Notes under the pieces: generated by a model
What the model saw: only the letters and a program-made list of their open reading frames with translations
What the model was told of the DNA's origin: nothing
Database searches by the model: none
Assembly: GCF_001580365.1 (NCBI RefSeq)
Contig: NZ_CP014480.1
Location: 2,999,981 to 3,063,980, forward strand
Source: Kocuria turfanensis
GTDB lineage: Bacteria; Actinomycetota; Actinomycetes; Actinomycetales; Micrococcaceae
DNA: 64,000 nucleotides
Direction: 5' to 3'
Program-made: the position numbers and the translations under genes
Shown: positions 1 to 9,700 of the stretch, piece after piece
How the letters are laid out: the number at the start of each line of letters is the position of its first letter
How positions within the stretch are numbered: the first letter of the stretch is position 1

Positions 1-17
1 CACGGGGACGGGACCGA

Positions 18-281
18 CTACGCGGGGTGCGCGTCGGGGGCGCTGCCCGCACGGCGGCCCAGCACGAACCACAGGCCGGCGCCGGCCACGGGGAACGCGA
101 GGATCACGAGCAGCCAGAACAGCCGCAGGACCGGGTCCTGTCCCGGGGTGCGCAGCAGGGAGGTCACGGCGGCCACCATCAGCACGACGACGACCGCGCC
201 GGCCACCGTCGCACCACTCTCCCACACCCCGCTCCGCGCGGCCTCGGCGCCGCCGGCCGCGAGGACGGTCCAGGTGCTCAT
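18..281 (-). CDS. PLDc_N-type small membrane protein
   Basis: The product is about 87 residues with two membrane segments (around residues 20-40 and 52-74). The second segment carries the W...P..G...W...G pattern of the phospholipase D N-terminal (PLDc_N) domain, which often occurs alone as a small membrane protein of unknown function in actinobacteria. A longer frame begins at 371. I chose the ATG at 281 because the product then starts just before the first hydrophobic stretch and a -10-like hexamer lies 6 nt upstream. The role is unknown. Confidence 0.65.
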   Translation of the reverse strand: MSTWTVLAAGGAEAARSGVWESGATVAGAVVVVLMVAAVTSLLRTPGQDPVLRLFWLLVILAFPVAGAGLWFVLGRRAGSAPDAHPA

Positions 282-287
282 GCATCG

Positions 288-293
288 ATACTG
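288..293 (-). promoter_or_regulatory. -10 hexamer of a likely leaderless transcript
   Basis: CAGTAT on the minus strand ends 6 nt before the ATG at 281. That spacing would place the transcription start at or next to the start codon. Confidence 0.35.
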
Positions 294-426
294 GCACCGC
301 GGGAGCGGGCGGACAAGGGCGGGCGCCGGGGCGTGTCCCGGGCCGGTCCCCCATAGAGTGGGCGGAAGCACCGCTCAGCACGCTGATAAAATCCGACCAC
401 CACAGCAATCCTGAGGAGAGTCCACG

Positions 427-1335
427 ATGTCCACCTCCGACGACCGCCCGTACGACCAGGAAACCGCCCACCCGGAGCGCCCCGGGACGCGTCCCGACCG
501 GACGCGCGACGTGGACGACACGGGCGTGGAGCGCCACGCCCCCAGTTCGTCGACCGAGCTGTGGGACCACAACGCCTACGGCCGGGAGGGCCGCGACGTC
601 GGCGGCGACGCGACGTCCGGGCCGACCGACACGCGGGACCCGCGCGGCGGGGCGCCCGCCTACAACATCGACGCCGGGGACGACGACGCCCACCGGCACG
701 GCGACGACGCCGGCGACGACGACGGCACGAACGTCCGCCGGACGGGGGAGTCCCTCACGGGCGCCGACGCCACCGCCGGCCGGGCCCGGGAGAGCGTCGC
801 GGACGAGCGCCGCGAACCGTCCGCCGGCGCCGGGGAGCGGGCCTTCGACCAGGAGGCCGCCGCTCGGCACGACCGGTCCGGGCCCGACCGGTTCGAGGAC
901 GACCGGTTCGAGGACGACGCGCCGGCGCGCGACCGGTTCGAGGGGGGCCGGGCCGGAGACGACGCGGCCACCGTGGTCCGGCACGAGGAACGGCTGCGGG
1001 CCGGCACGGAGCGGGTCGAGTCCGGGCGGCTGCGCCTGCGCAAGTACGTGGTCGAGGAGCCGGTGCGCGAGGAGCAGACCCTGGCCTCCGAGGACGTCGA
1101 GGAGATCCGCACCCCGATCACCGAGGAGGAGCGCGAGGCCTTCCTCGCCGGGCAGGACCTGCCGGTGGGGGAGGACGAGGTCATCCTCTACCGCGAGGTG
1201 CCCGTGGTGCAGACCGTGCGGGTGCCCTACCAGCGGGTGCGCCTGGCCGTGCGCCGCACCGAGCGCACCGAGGTGATCGAGGAGACGGTGCGCCAGGAGC
1301 GGATCGACGTGCAGGAGCAGGACGACCGGGCCTGA
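427..1335 (+). CDS. DUF2382 (YsnF/AvaK-type) stress protein
   Basis: This is a 302-residue protein. Residues 1 to about 180 are highly charged, rich in Asp, Arg and Gly, and probably disordered. Residues from about 185 on match the DUF2382 domain: alternating charged and hydrophobic strands, an LRLRKYVVEEPVR segment, and paired VPVVQTVRVP and RIDVQEQ-like ends. The family is linked to general stress responses, but its biochemistry is unknown. The start has a GAGGAGAG ribosome binding site 6-7 nt upstream. A DRFED/DRFEG element is repeated three times around residues 154-173. A strong hairpin follows the stop, so it is probably a single-gene transcript. Confidence 0.75.
   Translation: MSTSDDRPYDQETAHPERPGTRPDRTRDVDDTGVERHAPSSSTELWDHNAYGREGRDVGGDATSGPTDTRDPRGGAPAYNIDAGDDDAHRHGDDAGDDDGTNVRRTGESLTGADATAGRARESVADERREPSAGAGERAFDQEAAARHDRSGPDRFEDDRFEDDAPARDRFEGGRAGDDAATVVRHEERLRAGTERVESGRLRLRKYVVEEPVREEQTLASEDVEEIRTPITEEEREAFLAGQDLPVGEDEVILYREVPVVQTVRVPYQRVRLAVRRTERTEVIEETVRQERIDVQEQDDRA
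886..944 (+). repeat. Three copies of a 14-bp direct repeat inside the DUF2382 gene
   Basis: GACCGGTTCGAGGA occurs at 886-899, 901-914 and 931-944, in the same reading frame. It encodes repeated D-R-F-E motifs in the disordered N-terminal half. Confidence 0.8.
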
Positions 1336-1348
1336 GCCCTGTCCTGCG

Positions 1349-1380
1349 GGCCCCCCGCCGGCTCCGGCCGGCGGGGGGCC
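1349..1380 (+). terminator. GC-rich hairpin terminator after the DUF2382 gene
   Basis: A near-perfect inverted repeat of about 13 bp with a short loop lies 14 bp after the stop codon at 1335. No long T-tract follows, as is usual in high-GC actinobacteria. Confidence 0.6.
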
Positions 1381-1543
1381 GCGCCGTGTCCGGGGCTGTT
1401 CACCGAGCGCGGAGTGCCGCGTGGGGGCTTGTGCGGTCCCGTCCGCCGGTGACTGAATGGTCAGCGGACTGGCTGTTCCGCGCCCCGCCGGGGCCGGGCC
1501 GGCCGGCGACGACCACGTGAACGAGGACGAGCGGGAGAAGCAC

Positions 1544-3790
1544 ATGCGCAAGAGGCTCAACAGGATGAGGCACCGAGCGGGTGGGCAGGCACCGATGCCC
1601 CCGGGTGTTCCCGGCAGCGGGACGGCCCCGGCCGCGGAGCCCACCGAGCCCCGGCCCCCGCTGCCGCCGAAGCCCGACCAGGCGGCGCCGGCGCCCGTGA
1701 GCCCCACCGGCCGCGACACCGGGGCCGACCCCACGCTCGCCGCCCAGGGCGGGGAGTACCTGACCACCGCCCACGGGTCCCGGCGCAGCGACACGGACCA
1801 CTCCCTGAAGGCCGGCCGGCGCGGGCCCGTGCTGCTCCAGGACCACCACTTCCGCGAGAAGATCAGCCACTTCGACCACGAGCGCATCCCCGAGCGGGTG
1901 GTCCACGCCCGCGGCGCCGGCGCCCACGGCGTGTTCCGCTCCTACGGCACCGCGAGCCGGATCTCGTCGGCCGCCGTGTTCGGCAAGGACGTGGAGACCC
2001 CGGTCTTCGTGCGCTTCTCGACCGTCCTCGGCTCCCGGGGTTCGGCCGACCTGGCCCGGGACACCCGCGGCTTCGCCACGAAGTTCTACACGTCCGAGGG
2101 CACCTGGGACCTGGTGGGCAACAACATCCCGGTGTTCTTCATCCAGGACGCGATCAAGTTCCCGGACGTCATCCACGCCGGCAAGCCGCACCCGGACCGG
2201 GAGATCCCGCAGGCCCAGTCCGCCCACGACACCTTCTGGGACTTCGTCTCGCTGCACACCGAGGCGCAGCACCACACGATCTGGAACATGTCCGACCGCG
2301 CGATCCCGCGCTCCTACCGGACGATGGAGGGCTTCGGGGTCCACACCTTCCGGCTCCTGGACGACGAGGGCGGCAGCGTGCTCGTGAAGTTCCACTGGAA
2401 GCCGAAGCTGGGCGTGCACTCCGTGCTGTGGGAGGAGGCGCAGATCGCCAACGGCATGGACCCCGACGTCCACCGCCGCGACCTCGCCGACGCCATCGAG
2501 GCCGGCGCCCACCCCGAGTGGGAGCTCGGCGTGCAGGTCTTCGAGGACAACGAGGAGCAGATGTTCGAGGGCATCGACCTGCTCGACCCCACGAAGATCG
2601 TCCCGGAGGAGCTGGCGCCCGTGCAGCCGGTGGGACTGATGACGCTGGACCGCAACCCCTCCAACTACTTCGCCGAGACCGAGCAGGTCGCCTTCAACCC
2701 CAACAACCTGGTGCGCGGCATCGACGTGACCAACGACCCGCTGCTGCAGGGCCGGCTGTTCTCCTACCTGGACACCCAGCTCAGCCGGCTGGGCGGGCCC
2801 AACTGGACGCAGCTGCCGATCAACCGCCCGCACGCCCCGGTCAACGACATGCTGCGGGACGGCATGCACCAGACCGCCGTGCACACCGGGGTCGCGCCCT
2901 ACCACCCGAACACCCTCGACGGGAACAACCCGTTCCCCGCCGAGGAGCCGGCCCGTCCCTTCATCGACCACCCGGCCCCGGTCGCGGAGTCGGTCAAGGA
3001 GCGCGGGGCCCCGGCGTCCTTCGACGACCACTACAGCCAGGCCCGCCTGTTCTGGCTGTCCATGAGCGACGTCGAGAAGGAGCACATCGCGCAGGCCTAC
3101 ACCTTCGAGCTCGGCAAGTGCTGGGAGCAGTCGGTCAAGGAGCGCCAGCTGCAGTCGCTGGCCAACATCGACGCGAAGCTGTGCGCCGTGGTCGCCGAGG
3201 GCCTGGGGCTGCCCGCGCCGCGGCCCACCGTCGAGCACGGCCGGATCGAGCCGAGCCCGGCCCTGTCCCAGATCGGCGGGCAGTGGCCGCTCGACGGCCG
3301 GCAGGTCGGCATCGTGGTCGGGTCCGACCCGGACGAGTCCGACCTGCTGGCCGTGGTCGAGGCGGTCGACGCCGCGGGCATGGTCCCGCTGGTGATCGCC
3401 CCGCACGGCGGGCCGGTCGGGCGCGGCGGGAGGGTCGTGGCCCAGCGCACCTACCTCACCGCCCGCTCCGTCGAGTTCGACTCCGTGCTCGTGGCCGGTG
3501 CCGTGCCGCCGGCCCCGGACGCCCGGCCGGGCCTCGACGCCAAGGCCGGCGCCGTGTCCACGGGCGCCCTGGACCCCCGCGTGCACCTGCTGCTCGGCGA
3601 GGCGTTCCGCCAGGCCAAGGCCATCGGCGTGTGGGGCGACAAGGGGCGCGCGCTCGCCGCGGCCGGCCTGCCCGAGGGCGCGCCCGGCGTGGTCACCGGC
3701 AAGGACTCCGCCGCCGTGGTGGAGCAGGTCGTCGCGCTCATGAAGAGCCACCGGGCCTGGGAGCGCTTCCCGGTCACCGGGCGGCTCTGA
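1544..3790 (+). CDS. katE: Large-subunit catalase (HPII/KatE-like)
   Basis: The product decomposes hydrogen peroxide with a heme group. The 748 residues fit the large-subunit (HPII) clade of about 750. An N-terminal Pro-rich arm (to about residue 60) precedes the catalase core. The catalytic His lies in VVHARGAGAHG (about residue 121), the distal Asn in the NNIPVFFIQD segment, and the proximal heme Tyr in RLFSYLDTQLSR. The last 150 residues form the flavodoxin/DJ-1-like C-terminal domain (starting near GRQVGIVVGSD) that is typical of this clade. The ATG at 1544 follows GGGAGAAG and was preferred to upstream GTG codons at 1457 and 1517. A shared bidirectional hairpin separates it from the convergent next gene. 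Confidence 0.93.
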   Translation: MRKRLNRMRHRAGGQAPMPPGVPGSGTAPAAEPTEPRPPLPPKPDQAAPAPVSPTGRDTGADPTLAAQGGEYLTTAHGSRRSDTDHSLKAGRRGPVLLQDHHFREKISHFDHERIPERVVHARGAGAHGVFRSYGTASRISSAAVFGKDVETPVFVRFSTVLGSRGSADLARDTRGFATKFYTSEGTWDLVGNNIPVFFIQDAIKFPDVIHAGKPHPDREIPQAQSAHDTFWDFVSLHTEAQHHTIWNMSDRAIPRSYRTMEGFGVHTFRLLDDEGGSVLVKFHWKPKLGVHSVLWEEAQIANGMDPDVHRRDLADAIEAGAHPEWELGVQVFEDNEEQMFEGIDLLDPTKIVPEELAPVQPVGLMTLDRNPSNYFAETEQVAFNPNNLVRGIDVTNDPLLQGRLFSYLDTQLSRLGGPNWTQLPINRPHAPVNDMLRDGMHQTAVHTGVAPYHPNTLDGNNPFPAEEPARPFIDHPAPVAESVKERGAPASFDDHYSQARLFWLSMSDVEKEHIAQAYTFELGKCWEQSVKERQLQSLANIDAKLCAVVAEGLGLPAPRPTVEHGRIEPSPALSQIGGQWPLDGRQVGIVVGSDPDESDLLAVVEAVDAAGMVPLVIAPHGGPVGRGGRVVAQRTYLTARSVEFDSVLVAGAVPPAPDARPGLDAKAGAVSTGALDPRVHLLLGEAFRQAKAIGVWGDKGRALAAAGLPEGAPGVVTGKDSAAVVEQVVALMKSHRAWERFPVTGRL

Positions 3791-3812
3791 GCCCGGCGCC
3801 GCCCCGGCGCCC

Positions 3813-3843
3813 AGGACCCGTCCGGCCCCGCCGGACGGGTCCT
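3813..3843. terminator. Bidirectional terminator between convergent genes
   Basis: AGGACCCGTCCGG and CCGGACGGGTCCT form a perfect 13-bp stem with a 5-nt loop. It lies between the catalase stop (3790) and the convergent epimerase stop (3856) and can serve both strands. Confidence 0.75.
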
Positions 3844-3855
3844 CGGCGCCCGCCC

Positions 3856-5238
3856 TCAGAACCGGCCGAGCTCCTCGCGCAGCGCGGAGCCGAGGTCGGG
3901 GTGCCGGAACCGGTAGCCGCGGTCGATGGCGCGGTCGGCCGAGACCCGCTGGTCCGCGAGGGCCATCAGCTCCGCCCCCTCGGCGCCGAGCACCAGCTTC
4001 GGCCCGAAGCCCGGCGTGGGCAGCAGCGCGGGCCGGCCGAGCACCTTGCCGAGGGTCCGCGCGTAGTCCCGGCCCGTGACCGGCATGGGGGCGACGGCGT
4101 TGACGGGACCGTGCAGCCCGGCGGAGAGCACGGCGTGGGCGAACAGGCCCACCGCGTCGTCCAGGGAGATCCAGCTCAGCCACTGGTTCCCGGAGCCCAG
4201 CCGCCCGCCCAGCCCGGCGAGGAACAGCGGCAGCTGCGCCTTGAGCGCGCCGCCGGCGGGGGTCTGCACCACCCCGGTGCGCACCGTCACCACGCGTGTC
4301 CCGGTGGCCTCGGCGCCCTGCGCGGCCCGCTCCCAGGCGGTGCAGACCTCGGCGAGGAAGTCCCCGCCCGCCGGGGACTTCTCGGTGACCGTCTGCCCGT
4401 GCGTGTCGGCCCCGTAGTAGCCGATCGCGGAGGCGTTGACCAGGGCCGCCGGGGCGTCCTCGCCGAGAGCGGCGAGGGCGCGCACGATCAGCTCGGTGCC
4501 GCGCACGCGGGAGTCGCGGATCTGCTCCTTCGCCGCGCGCGTGAGCCGCCCCCCGATGCTGCGCCCGGCCAGGTTCACGACCACGTCCACGCCCCGCAGG
4601 GCGCCGGGGTCCAGGACCCCGGCCTCCGGGTCCCAGGAGATCTCCCCGGGGGTGCGCGCCTCGCGGCGCACGAAGCGCAGCACGGTGTGCCCGCCGGTGC
4701 CCAGCAGCGCGGCCAGCTGCGTGCCGATCGTGCCGGACGCCCCGGTGAGGGCGACCGTCAGCGGCCGGCCGGGATATCGGGCGTGGAACTCCAGGTCCGC
4801 GGTCAGCCGGCGCTCGCGGGCCTCGAACTGCCGGCCCAGGGCCGGTCCCATCAGCCGGTCCCCGAAGGCCCGGTCGCCCGGCAGCGCGGAGTACTCCACC
4901 GTGTCGGTGACCACGGTCCCCCCGTGCCCGTCGTCGTCGAACCGGTGGTGGTGCTCCCAGGAGGCGAGCGGACCCCTGACCATCCGGTCGCGGAACTCCC
5001 GGCCCGGGACGAACCCGTGGTGCTCCGCCGTCCAGGGCACCGAGGCGAGCCCGTAGCTGCCGGGCACGGCGACCCGCAGCCGGGACCGCGTGCCGTTCTG
5101 CAGCGGCGGGGAGGACTCCTCCACGACGGAGCCCGTCCACGCGGGGGTCAGCCGCGTGAGGGCTCCCGGGCGGGCGTGCCAGGCGAAGACGTCCTCGACG
5201 GGGTGGGGCACGCGGGAGCTGAACGTGAAGGTGGTCAT
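3856..5238 (-). CDS. SRPBCC domain fused to a TIGR01777-type SDR epimerase
   Basis: The 460-residue protein has two parts. Residues 1 to about 150 look like an SRPBCC/cyclase fold (FTFSSRVPHPVEDVFAWHA opening). Residues from about 160 on form a YfcH-like NAD-dependent epimerase with the nucleotide-binding motif GASGTIGTQLA and the conserved ASAIGYYG segment of TIGR01777. Fusion of these two domains is known in actinobacteria; the substrate is not. It is transcribed alone, convergent with the catalase. The ATG at 5238 is the natural start of the SRPBCC domain. Confidence 0.8.
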   Translation of the reverse strand: MTTFTFSSRVPHPVEDVFAWHARPGALTRLTPAWTGSVVEESSPPLQNGTRSRLRVAVPGSYGLASVPWTAEHHGFVPGREFRDRMVRGPLASWEHHHRFDDDGHGGTVVTDTVEYSALPGDRAFGDRLMGPALGRQFEARERRLTADLEFHARYPGRPLTVALTGASGTIGTQLAALLGTGGHTVLRFVRREARTPGEISWDPEAGVLDPGALRGVDVVVNLAGRSIGGRLTRAAKEQIRDSRVRGTELIVRALAALGEDAPAALVNASAIGYYGADTHGQTVTEKSPAGGDFLAEVCTAWERAAQGAEATGTRVVTVRTGVVQTPAGGALKAQLPLFLAGLGGRLGSGNQWLSWISLDDAVGLFAHAVLSAGLHGPVNAVAPMPVTGRDYARTLGKVLGRPALLPTPGFGPKLVLGAEGAELMALADQRVSADRAIDRGYRFRHPDLGSALREELGRF

Positions 5239-5353
5239 GACCGCTACTCAACCCCCATCGCCGCGGTTCGTCCAGGACCCCGACCCCGCGGCTCCGCCGT
5301 GTCCCGCCGGGGTCGGGCCACCCCGCGCCCTTCCCCGGCCCCGCCCGGTTCGC

Positions 5354-5359
5354 TAGGGT
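5354..5359 (+). promoter_or_regulatory. -10 element for the small acidic protein gene
   Basis: TAGGGT lies 31 bp before the ATG at 5391. It predicts a leader of about 25 nt that carries the strong AAGGAGG-like site. No convincing -35 is visible. Confidence 0.35.
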
Positions 5360-5390
5360 GGGCACACGGCACAACGTAAGGAGGCTTCCT

Positions 5391-5684
5391 ATGAGCACCC
5401 CGAACGACGACGCCCCGAACCTCGACGCCCCGAATCTCGACGACGTCATCGAGCCGCAGGAGGACGCCCTGCCCCGCCCGATCCACCAGGGCCACGCGGG
5501 CATGCCCGAGAAGCTCGACGACGACGCCCTCGCCGCGGCCACCGAGCAGGAGCGGGTGGCCGCCGGGCTGCAGGACTACGCCCCCGGCCAGGTCCCGCCC
5601 GCGGCCGACCCTCTGCCCGAGGGCTCCTCCGAGGCGGCCGACCGCGCCCAGCGCGGGCTGGTCGAGGACGAGGGCGGCAGCTGA
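5391..5684 (+). CDS. Small acidic hydrophilic protein, unknown function
   Basis: The product is 97 residues, strongly acidic and without hydrophobic segments. It has an internal near-repeat at the N-terminus (APNLD, APNLDD) and an alanine- and glutamate-rich C-terminus. The start is fixed by GTAAGGAGG 6 nt upstream of the ATG; a longer frame from 5358 lacks a site. Another small hydrophilic protein gene follows 46 bp later on the same strand, and the two probably share a transcript. I do not recognise a named family. Confidence 0.6.
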   Translation: MSTPNDDAPNLDAPNLDDVIEPQEDALPRPIHQGHAGMPEKLDDDALAAATEQERVAAGLQDYAPGQVPPAADPLPEGSSEAADRAQRGLVEDEGGS

Positions 5685-5730
5685 TCCCACGCCCGGGCCG
5701 GCCGGGCACCACCACCGAAGGAGCGACGTG

Positions 5731-5937
5731 ATGGCCGAGAGAGGCAACACCAAGCACGGGTCGGAGCTCGACGACCAGATGAAGCACGAGGTCGAGGACG
5801 CGCTGCAGGCCCGGCAGCCGAACCACGTGGAGGAGCACCGTCAGACCGAGCCGTGGGTCGACGACACCGACGACCCCGAGGTGCGCTCCTCCGTCGAGGA
5901 GCGCGAGCGCCCGGAGCGCCCCGAGGGCCGGCAGTAG
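5731..5937 (+). CDS. Small charged hydrophilic protein, unknown function
   Basis: The 68-residue product is rich in Glu, Arg, Asp and His and has no membrane or Cys motifs. GTG at 5728 and ATG at 5731 are adjacent possible starts; GAAGGAG at 5717-5723 has better spacing to the ATG. It follows the previous small acidic protein gene closely and is followed by a stable hairpin. Small hydrophilins of this type are common beside stress genes in actinobacteria, but nothing here proves a function. Confidence 0.55.
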   Translation: MAERGNTKHGSELDDQMKHEVEDALQARQPNHVEEHRQTEPWVDDTDDPEVRSSVEERERPERPEGRQ

Positions 5938-5947
5938 CAGGCCCGGT

Positions 5948-5977
5948 CCCCGGCCCGCCGTCCGCGGCGGGCCGGGG
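5948..5977 (+). terminator. Hairpin terminator
   Basis: A perfect 13-bp GC stem with a TCCG loop lies 10 bp after the stop at 5937 and before the next promoter region. Confidence 0.6.
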
Positions 5978-6011
5978 CCGTCCCGGGCTTGCCCCGCGGC
6001 GGGCCGTCGCC

Positions 6012-6017
6012 CACAGT
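6012..6017 (+). promoter_or_regulatory. -10-like hexamer before the histidine phosphatase gene
   Basis: CACAGT ends 7 nt before the GTG at 6025, the spacing expected for a leaderless transcript. Confidence 0.3.
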
Positions 6018-6024
6018 GGAGGGC

Positions 6025-6603
6025 GTGAACACTCCCGGACGCATCGCGCTCATCCGCCACGGCCAGACCGACTGGAACCTGGAGGAGCGGCTGCAGGGCG
6101 CCACGGACGTCCCGCTCAACGACACCGGACGGCACGAGGCCCGGTCCGTCGCCCGGCAGCTGCACGCCGAGGCGACCACCTGGGACGTGCTGGTCTCCTC
6201 GCCGCTCGGCCGCGCCGTGGAGACCGCGCGGATCATCGGCGGGGTCCTCGGCCTCGAGCTGAGCGCGACCTGCGCCGGGCTCGTGGAGCGCGGCTTCGGC
6301 GTGTGGGAGGGCTCCAGCCTGGCCGGGCTCGAGCCGCACGCCCGGGAGGCGATCCTGGCCGAGGGGGAGCCGGCGGAGGCGGTGGCCCGCCGCGGCACGG
6401 CCGCGCTGCGCCGGATCCGCGACGCGCACCCGGGGCGCAACGTCCTGGTGGTGGCCCACGGCTCGCTGATCCGCCTGACGGTCTCCGTGCTCAACGGCGA
6501 GACCCATCCCCGGGTGCGCAACTGCGAGGTGGTCCCGGTGCGGACCGAGGCCCTCGACGACGCCCGGCTGCGGGACGACGTGCCCGAGCCCACCGCCCCC
6601 TGA
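6025..6603 (+). CDS. Histidine phosphatase family protein
   Basis: The 192-residue protein belongs to the phosphoglycerate-mutase-like branch of histidine phosphatases. The phosphoacceptor His lies in LIRHGQTDWN near the N-terminus. The second Arg is in SSPLGRAVETA, the acid residue in VERGFGVWEG, and the second His in VVAHGSLIR. It probably removes phosphate from a small metabolite or sugar phosphate, but the substrate cannot be read from the sequence. The GTG at 6025 places the RHG motif at the usual distance from the N-terminus. The stop codon overlaps the likely -35 element of the GDH promoter. Confidence 0.8.
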   Translation: MNTPGRIALIRHGQTDWNLEERLQGATDVPLNDTGRHEARSVARQLHAEATTWDVLVSSPLGRAVETARIIGGVLGLELSATCAGLVERGFGVWEGSSLAGLEPHAREAILAEGEPAEAVARRGTAALRRIRDAHPGRNVLVVAHGSLIRLTVSVLNGETHPRVRNCEVVPVRTEALDDARLRDDVPEPTAP

Positions 6604-6628
6604 CACGGCGGTGTTCGTTCAATAAGCT
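6600..6628 (+). promoter_or_regulatory. Promoter of the NAD-glutamate dehydrogenase gene
   Basis: CTGACA (6600-6605) and TAAGCT (6623-6628) are separated by exactly 17 bp and match the housekeeping consensus well. This AT-richer patch stands out. The predicted transcription start near 6635 gives a leader of about 100 nt with a small hairpin (GGACC...GGTCC). Confidence 0.55.
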
Positions 6629-6737
6629 GGACGGACCAGGGACGGTCCCACGAGGTGCCGTCCACCCCCTGGGGCGGCGACGGCGGCGCACAGACCGCGC
6701 TCCGTGCCGCCCACGGCGACGAAGGCGTGATGCGGCT

Positions 6738-9700
6738 GTGGCCCCTGACCAGTACACGATCCCCGATGAGGACCGCACGGAGACGCTCCGGGTGATCCCG
6801 CAGACCCCGCAGTGGGACGGCGACCGGGCGTGGATCAACGAGTACTACCGCCACGTCCCGCAGGAGGACCTGCTCGCGCGCACCGAGGAGCAGCTGCGCG
6901 AGCGCGCCGACCACCACCACGAAGTGGGCCGGGTGCGCGCCCCGGGCGAGATCGCCGTGGGCGTGCGCCAGGAGGACTCGAACTCGGTGGTCTTCGTGGT
7001 CACCGAGGACGTGCCCTACCTCGTGAGCACCGTGAACGCGGAGATCGCCGCCAAGTGGGGCGGCGCCCGCCTGGTCATCCACCCCGTGCTGGTGGCGACC
7101 CGGGACGAGGGCAGCCACGAGCTGCGCGAGCTCCAGCAGGTGCCCGACTTCTCCGCGAGCGCCAGCGGGGACACCACCGCGCTGCCGAGCCTGGCGAACT
7201 TCCGGGCCTCCGGCGGGACCCGGCACGTGGTGGAGTCCTGGATCTCCGTGGAGCTCTCCCGCACGATCTCCGACGAGACCGCCCAGCAGCTCGTGGACCG
7301 GCTCTCCACCCTGCTCCGCGACGTCCAGCGCGTCGACGAGGACCAGGAGCAGCTCAAGGCGCGCGTCGAGCGGCTGTCCGGGGAGCTGGACCGGCTGCGC
7401 ACCCTGGAGCTGCCGGGCGGCGGGCACCCCCCGATGGTCGGCCCGTCCCAGGACTTCCTGCGCTGGCTGATCGGCGGGAACTTCATCCTCATGGGCTTCA
7501 AGGAGTACGACCTCGAGGAGACCGGCGACGGGCTTGCCCTCGTCAGCCGGCCCGGGACGGGCCTGGGCCTGCTCGTGGAGCACGAGGGCAAGCCCCACCG
7601 CCAGCAGCTCACCGGCCTGGGCCGGGAGCACGCCCGCGAGGCCGGCACCCTGTTCGTCACGAAGGCCAACCGCCGCTCCTCCATCCACCGCCGCGAGTAC
7701 CTCGACTACGTCGGCGTCGCCAAGTACGACGACGAGGGCCGGATCGTGGGGGAGTACCTGGTGCTGGGGCTGTTCACCCGCCGGGCCTACAACACCCCGG
7801 CGCGGGAGACGCCGCTGCTCAAGGAGAAGCTGGCGGAGGTCGCCGATCGCTTCGGCTTCCTCGAGGACTCCCACTCCGCCCGGGACCTCATGGGCAACAT
7901 CGAGGACTACCCGCGGGACGAGCTGTTCCACATGACCGCGGACGAGCTCTACGACATCATGCGCGGCGTCATGGGCCTGGACGAGCGGCGCCAGACCCGG
8001 CTGTTCCTGCGCCAGGACCACTTCGGGCGGTTCATGTCCGCGGTCGTCTTCCTGCCCCGGGACCGGTACAACACATCGGTGCGCGGGCGGATCGAGGCGG
8101 AGCTGCGGCGGACCTTCGACGCCGAGTCCATCGACTTCGACGCCCGGCTCTCCGCCTCCACGCTGGCCCGGCTGTTCTTCCGCATCCGCCTGCCCTACAC
8201 CGGGCAGGTGCAGTCCTTCGACCGGGCGGGCCTCGAGGCGCGGCTGCGCGCGGCCGTGCGCTCCTGGTCCGAGGCGCTGGTCCGGGCGATCCACCGCGAG
8301 TTCCCGGAGGACCTCGCCCGCAGGCACGCCGAGAACTGGGCGGAGGCGTTCCCGGACGCCTACCGGGCGGACTACGAGATCCAGGAGGCCGTCGAGGACC
8401 TCCAGCGCTGCGAGGAGCTCTGGGGGCGCGACCCGGACCTGCCCGCGGAGGTGCGCGTGGTCGACGACCCCGGGGGCGTGCGGCTGAACATCTACCTCAC
8501 CCGGTCCCTGTCCCTCACCGAGCTGCTGCCCATGCTGCAGAACCTGGGCCTCACGGTCCTGGACCAGAAGCCCTACGAGGTCACGCCCGCCGACGGACGC
8601 CACTTCCAGCTCTACGACTTCGGGGTGCGCCTGCCCGAGGGCGTGGACGCCATCGGCCCGGAGGACGCCCGGACCGAGGACCTCATCGAGGACACCCTGT
8701 GCGCGGTGCTGTCCAACCGCTCGGAGTCCGACTCCCTGAACCGGCTGGTCCTCACCGAGCGGCTGACGTGGCGGACCGTGGCGGTGCTGCGCTCCTACGT
8801 CCGGTACCTCCTGCAGCTGGGGCACTCCAACTCGTTCGACTACATCGCGGACACGCTCCTGGCCTTCCCCGCGGTCACCCGCGGACTGGTCGAGTTCTTC
8901 GACGCGAGCTTCAACCCCGCCCTCGACGACGCCGTGCGCGGCTCCCAGCGCGACGCCGCGCAGACCCGTCTGATGGAGGCCCTCGACGAGGTCCCGACCC
9001 TCGACGCGGACAAGCTGCTGCGGGCGCTGACCGAGATCATGGCCGCCACCGTGCGCACCAACGTGTACCAGCACCGGCCCACCATGGCGTTCAAGCTCAA
9101 CCCCGGGCGGATCAGCACCGCCCCGCGGCCCCACCCCATGTTCGAGATCTGGGTGTGGTCCCCGCGGGTCGAGGGCACGCACCTGCGCTTCGGGCCGGTG
9201 GCCCGCGGCGGGCTGCGCTGGTCGGACCGCCGCGAGGACTTCCGCACCGAGGTGCTGGGCCTGGTCAAGGCGCAGATGGTGAAGAACTCGGTGATCGTGC
9301 CCAACGGGGCCAAGGGCGGGTTCTACCCCAAGCAGCTGCCGGATCCCGCCGTGGACCGCGACGCCTGGGTGCGCGAGGGCCGCGAGGCGTACAAGCTGTT
9401 CATCGCCTCCCTGCTGGACATCACCGACAACCTGGTGCGGGACGAGACCGGCCACGACGTCGTGGTGCACCCGGAGCAGGTGGTGCGCCGCGACGGCCAG
9501 GACTCCTACCTGGTGGTGGCCGCGGACAAGGGCACGGCGTCCTTCTCCGACACCGCCAACGCGATCTCCGCGGAGTACGGGTTCTGGCTCGGCGACGCCT
9601 TCGCCTCCGGCGGGTCGGTGGGCTACGACCACAAGGCCATGGGCATCACCGCCCGCGGGGCGTGGGAGTCCGTCAAGCGGCACTTCTTCGAGCTGGGCGT

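Noticed and set aside
1400..5542. 1,380-codon minus-strand open frame
   Set aside because: It is antisense to the catalase gene and reads out of frame through the real epimerase gene. The composition (Arg, Gly, Ala, Pro) is that of GC-driven shadow frames.
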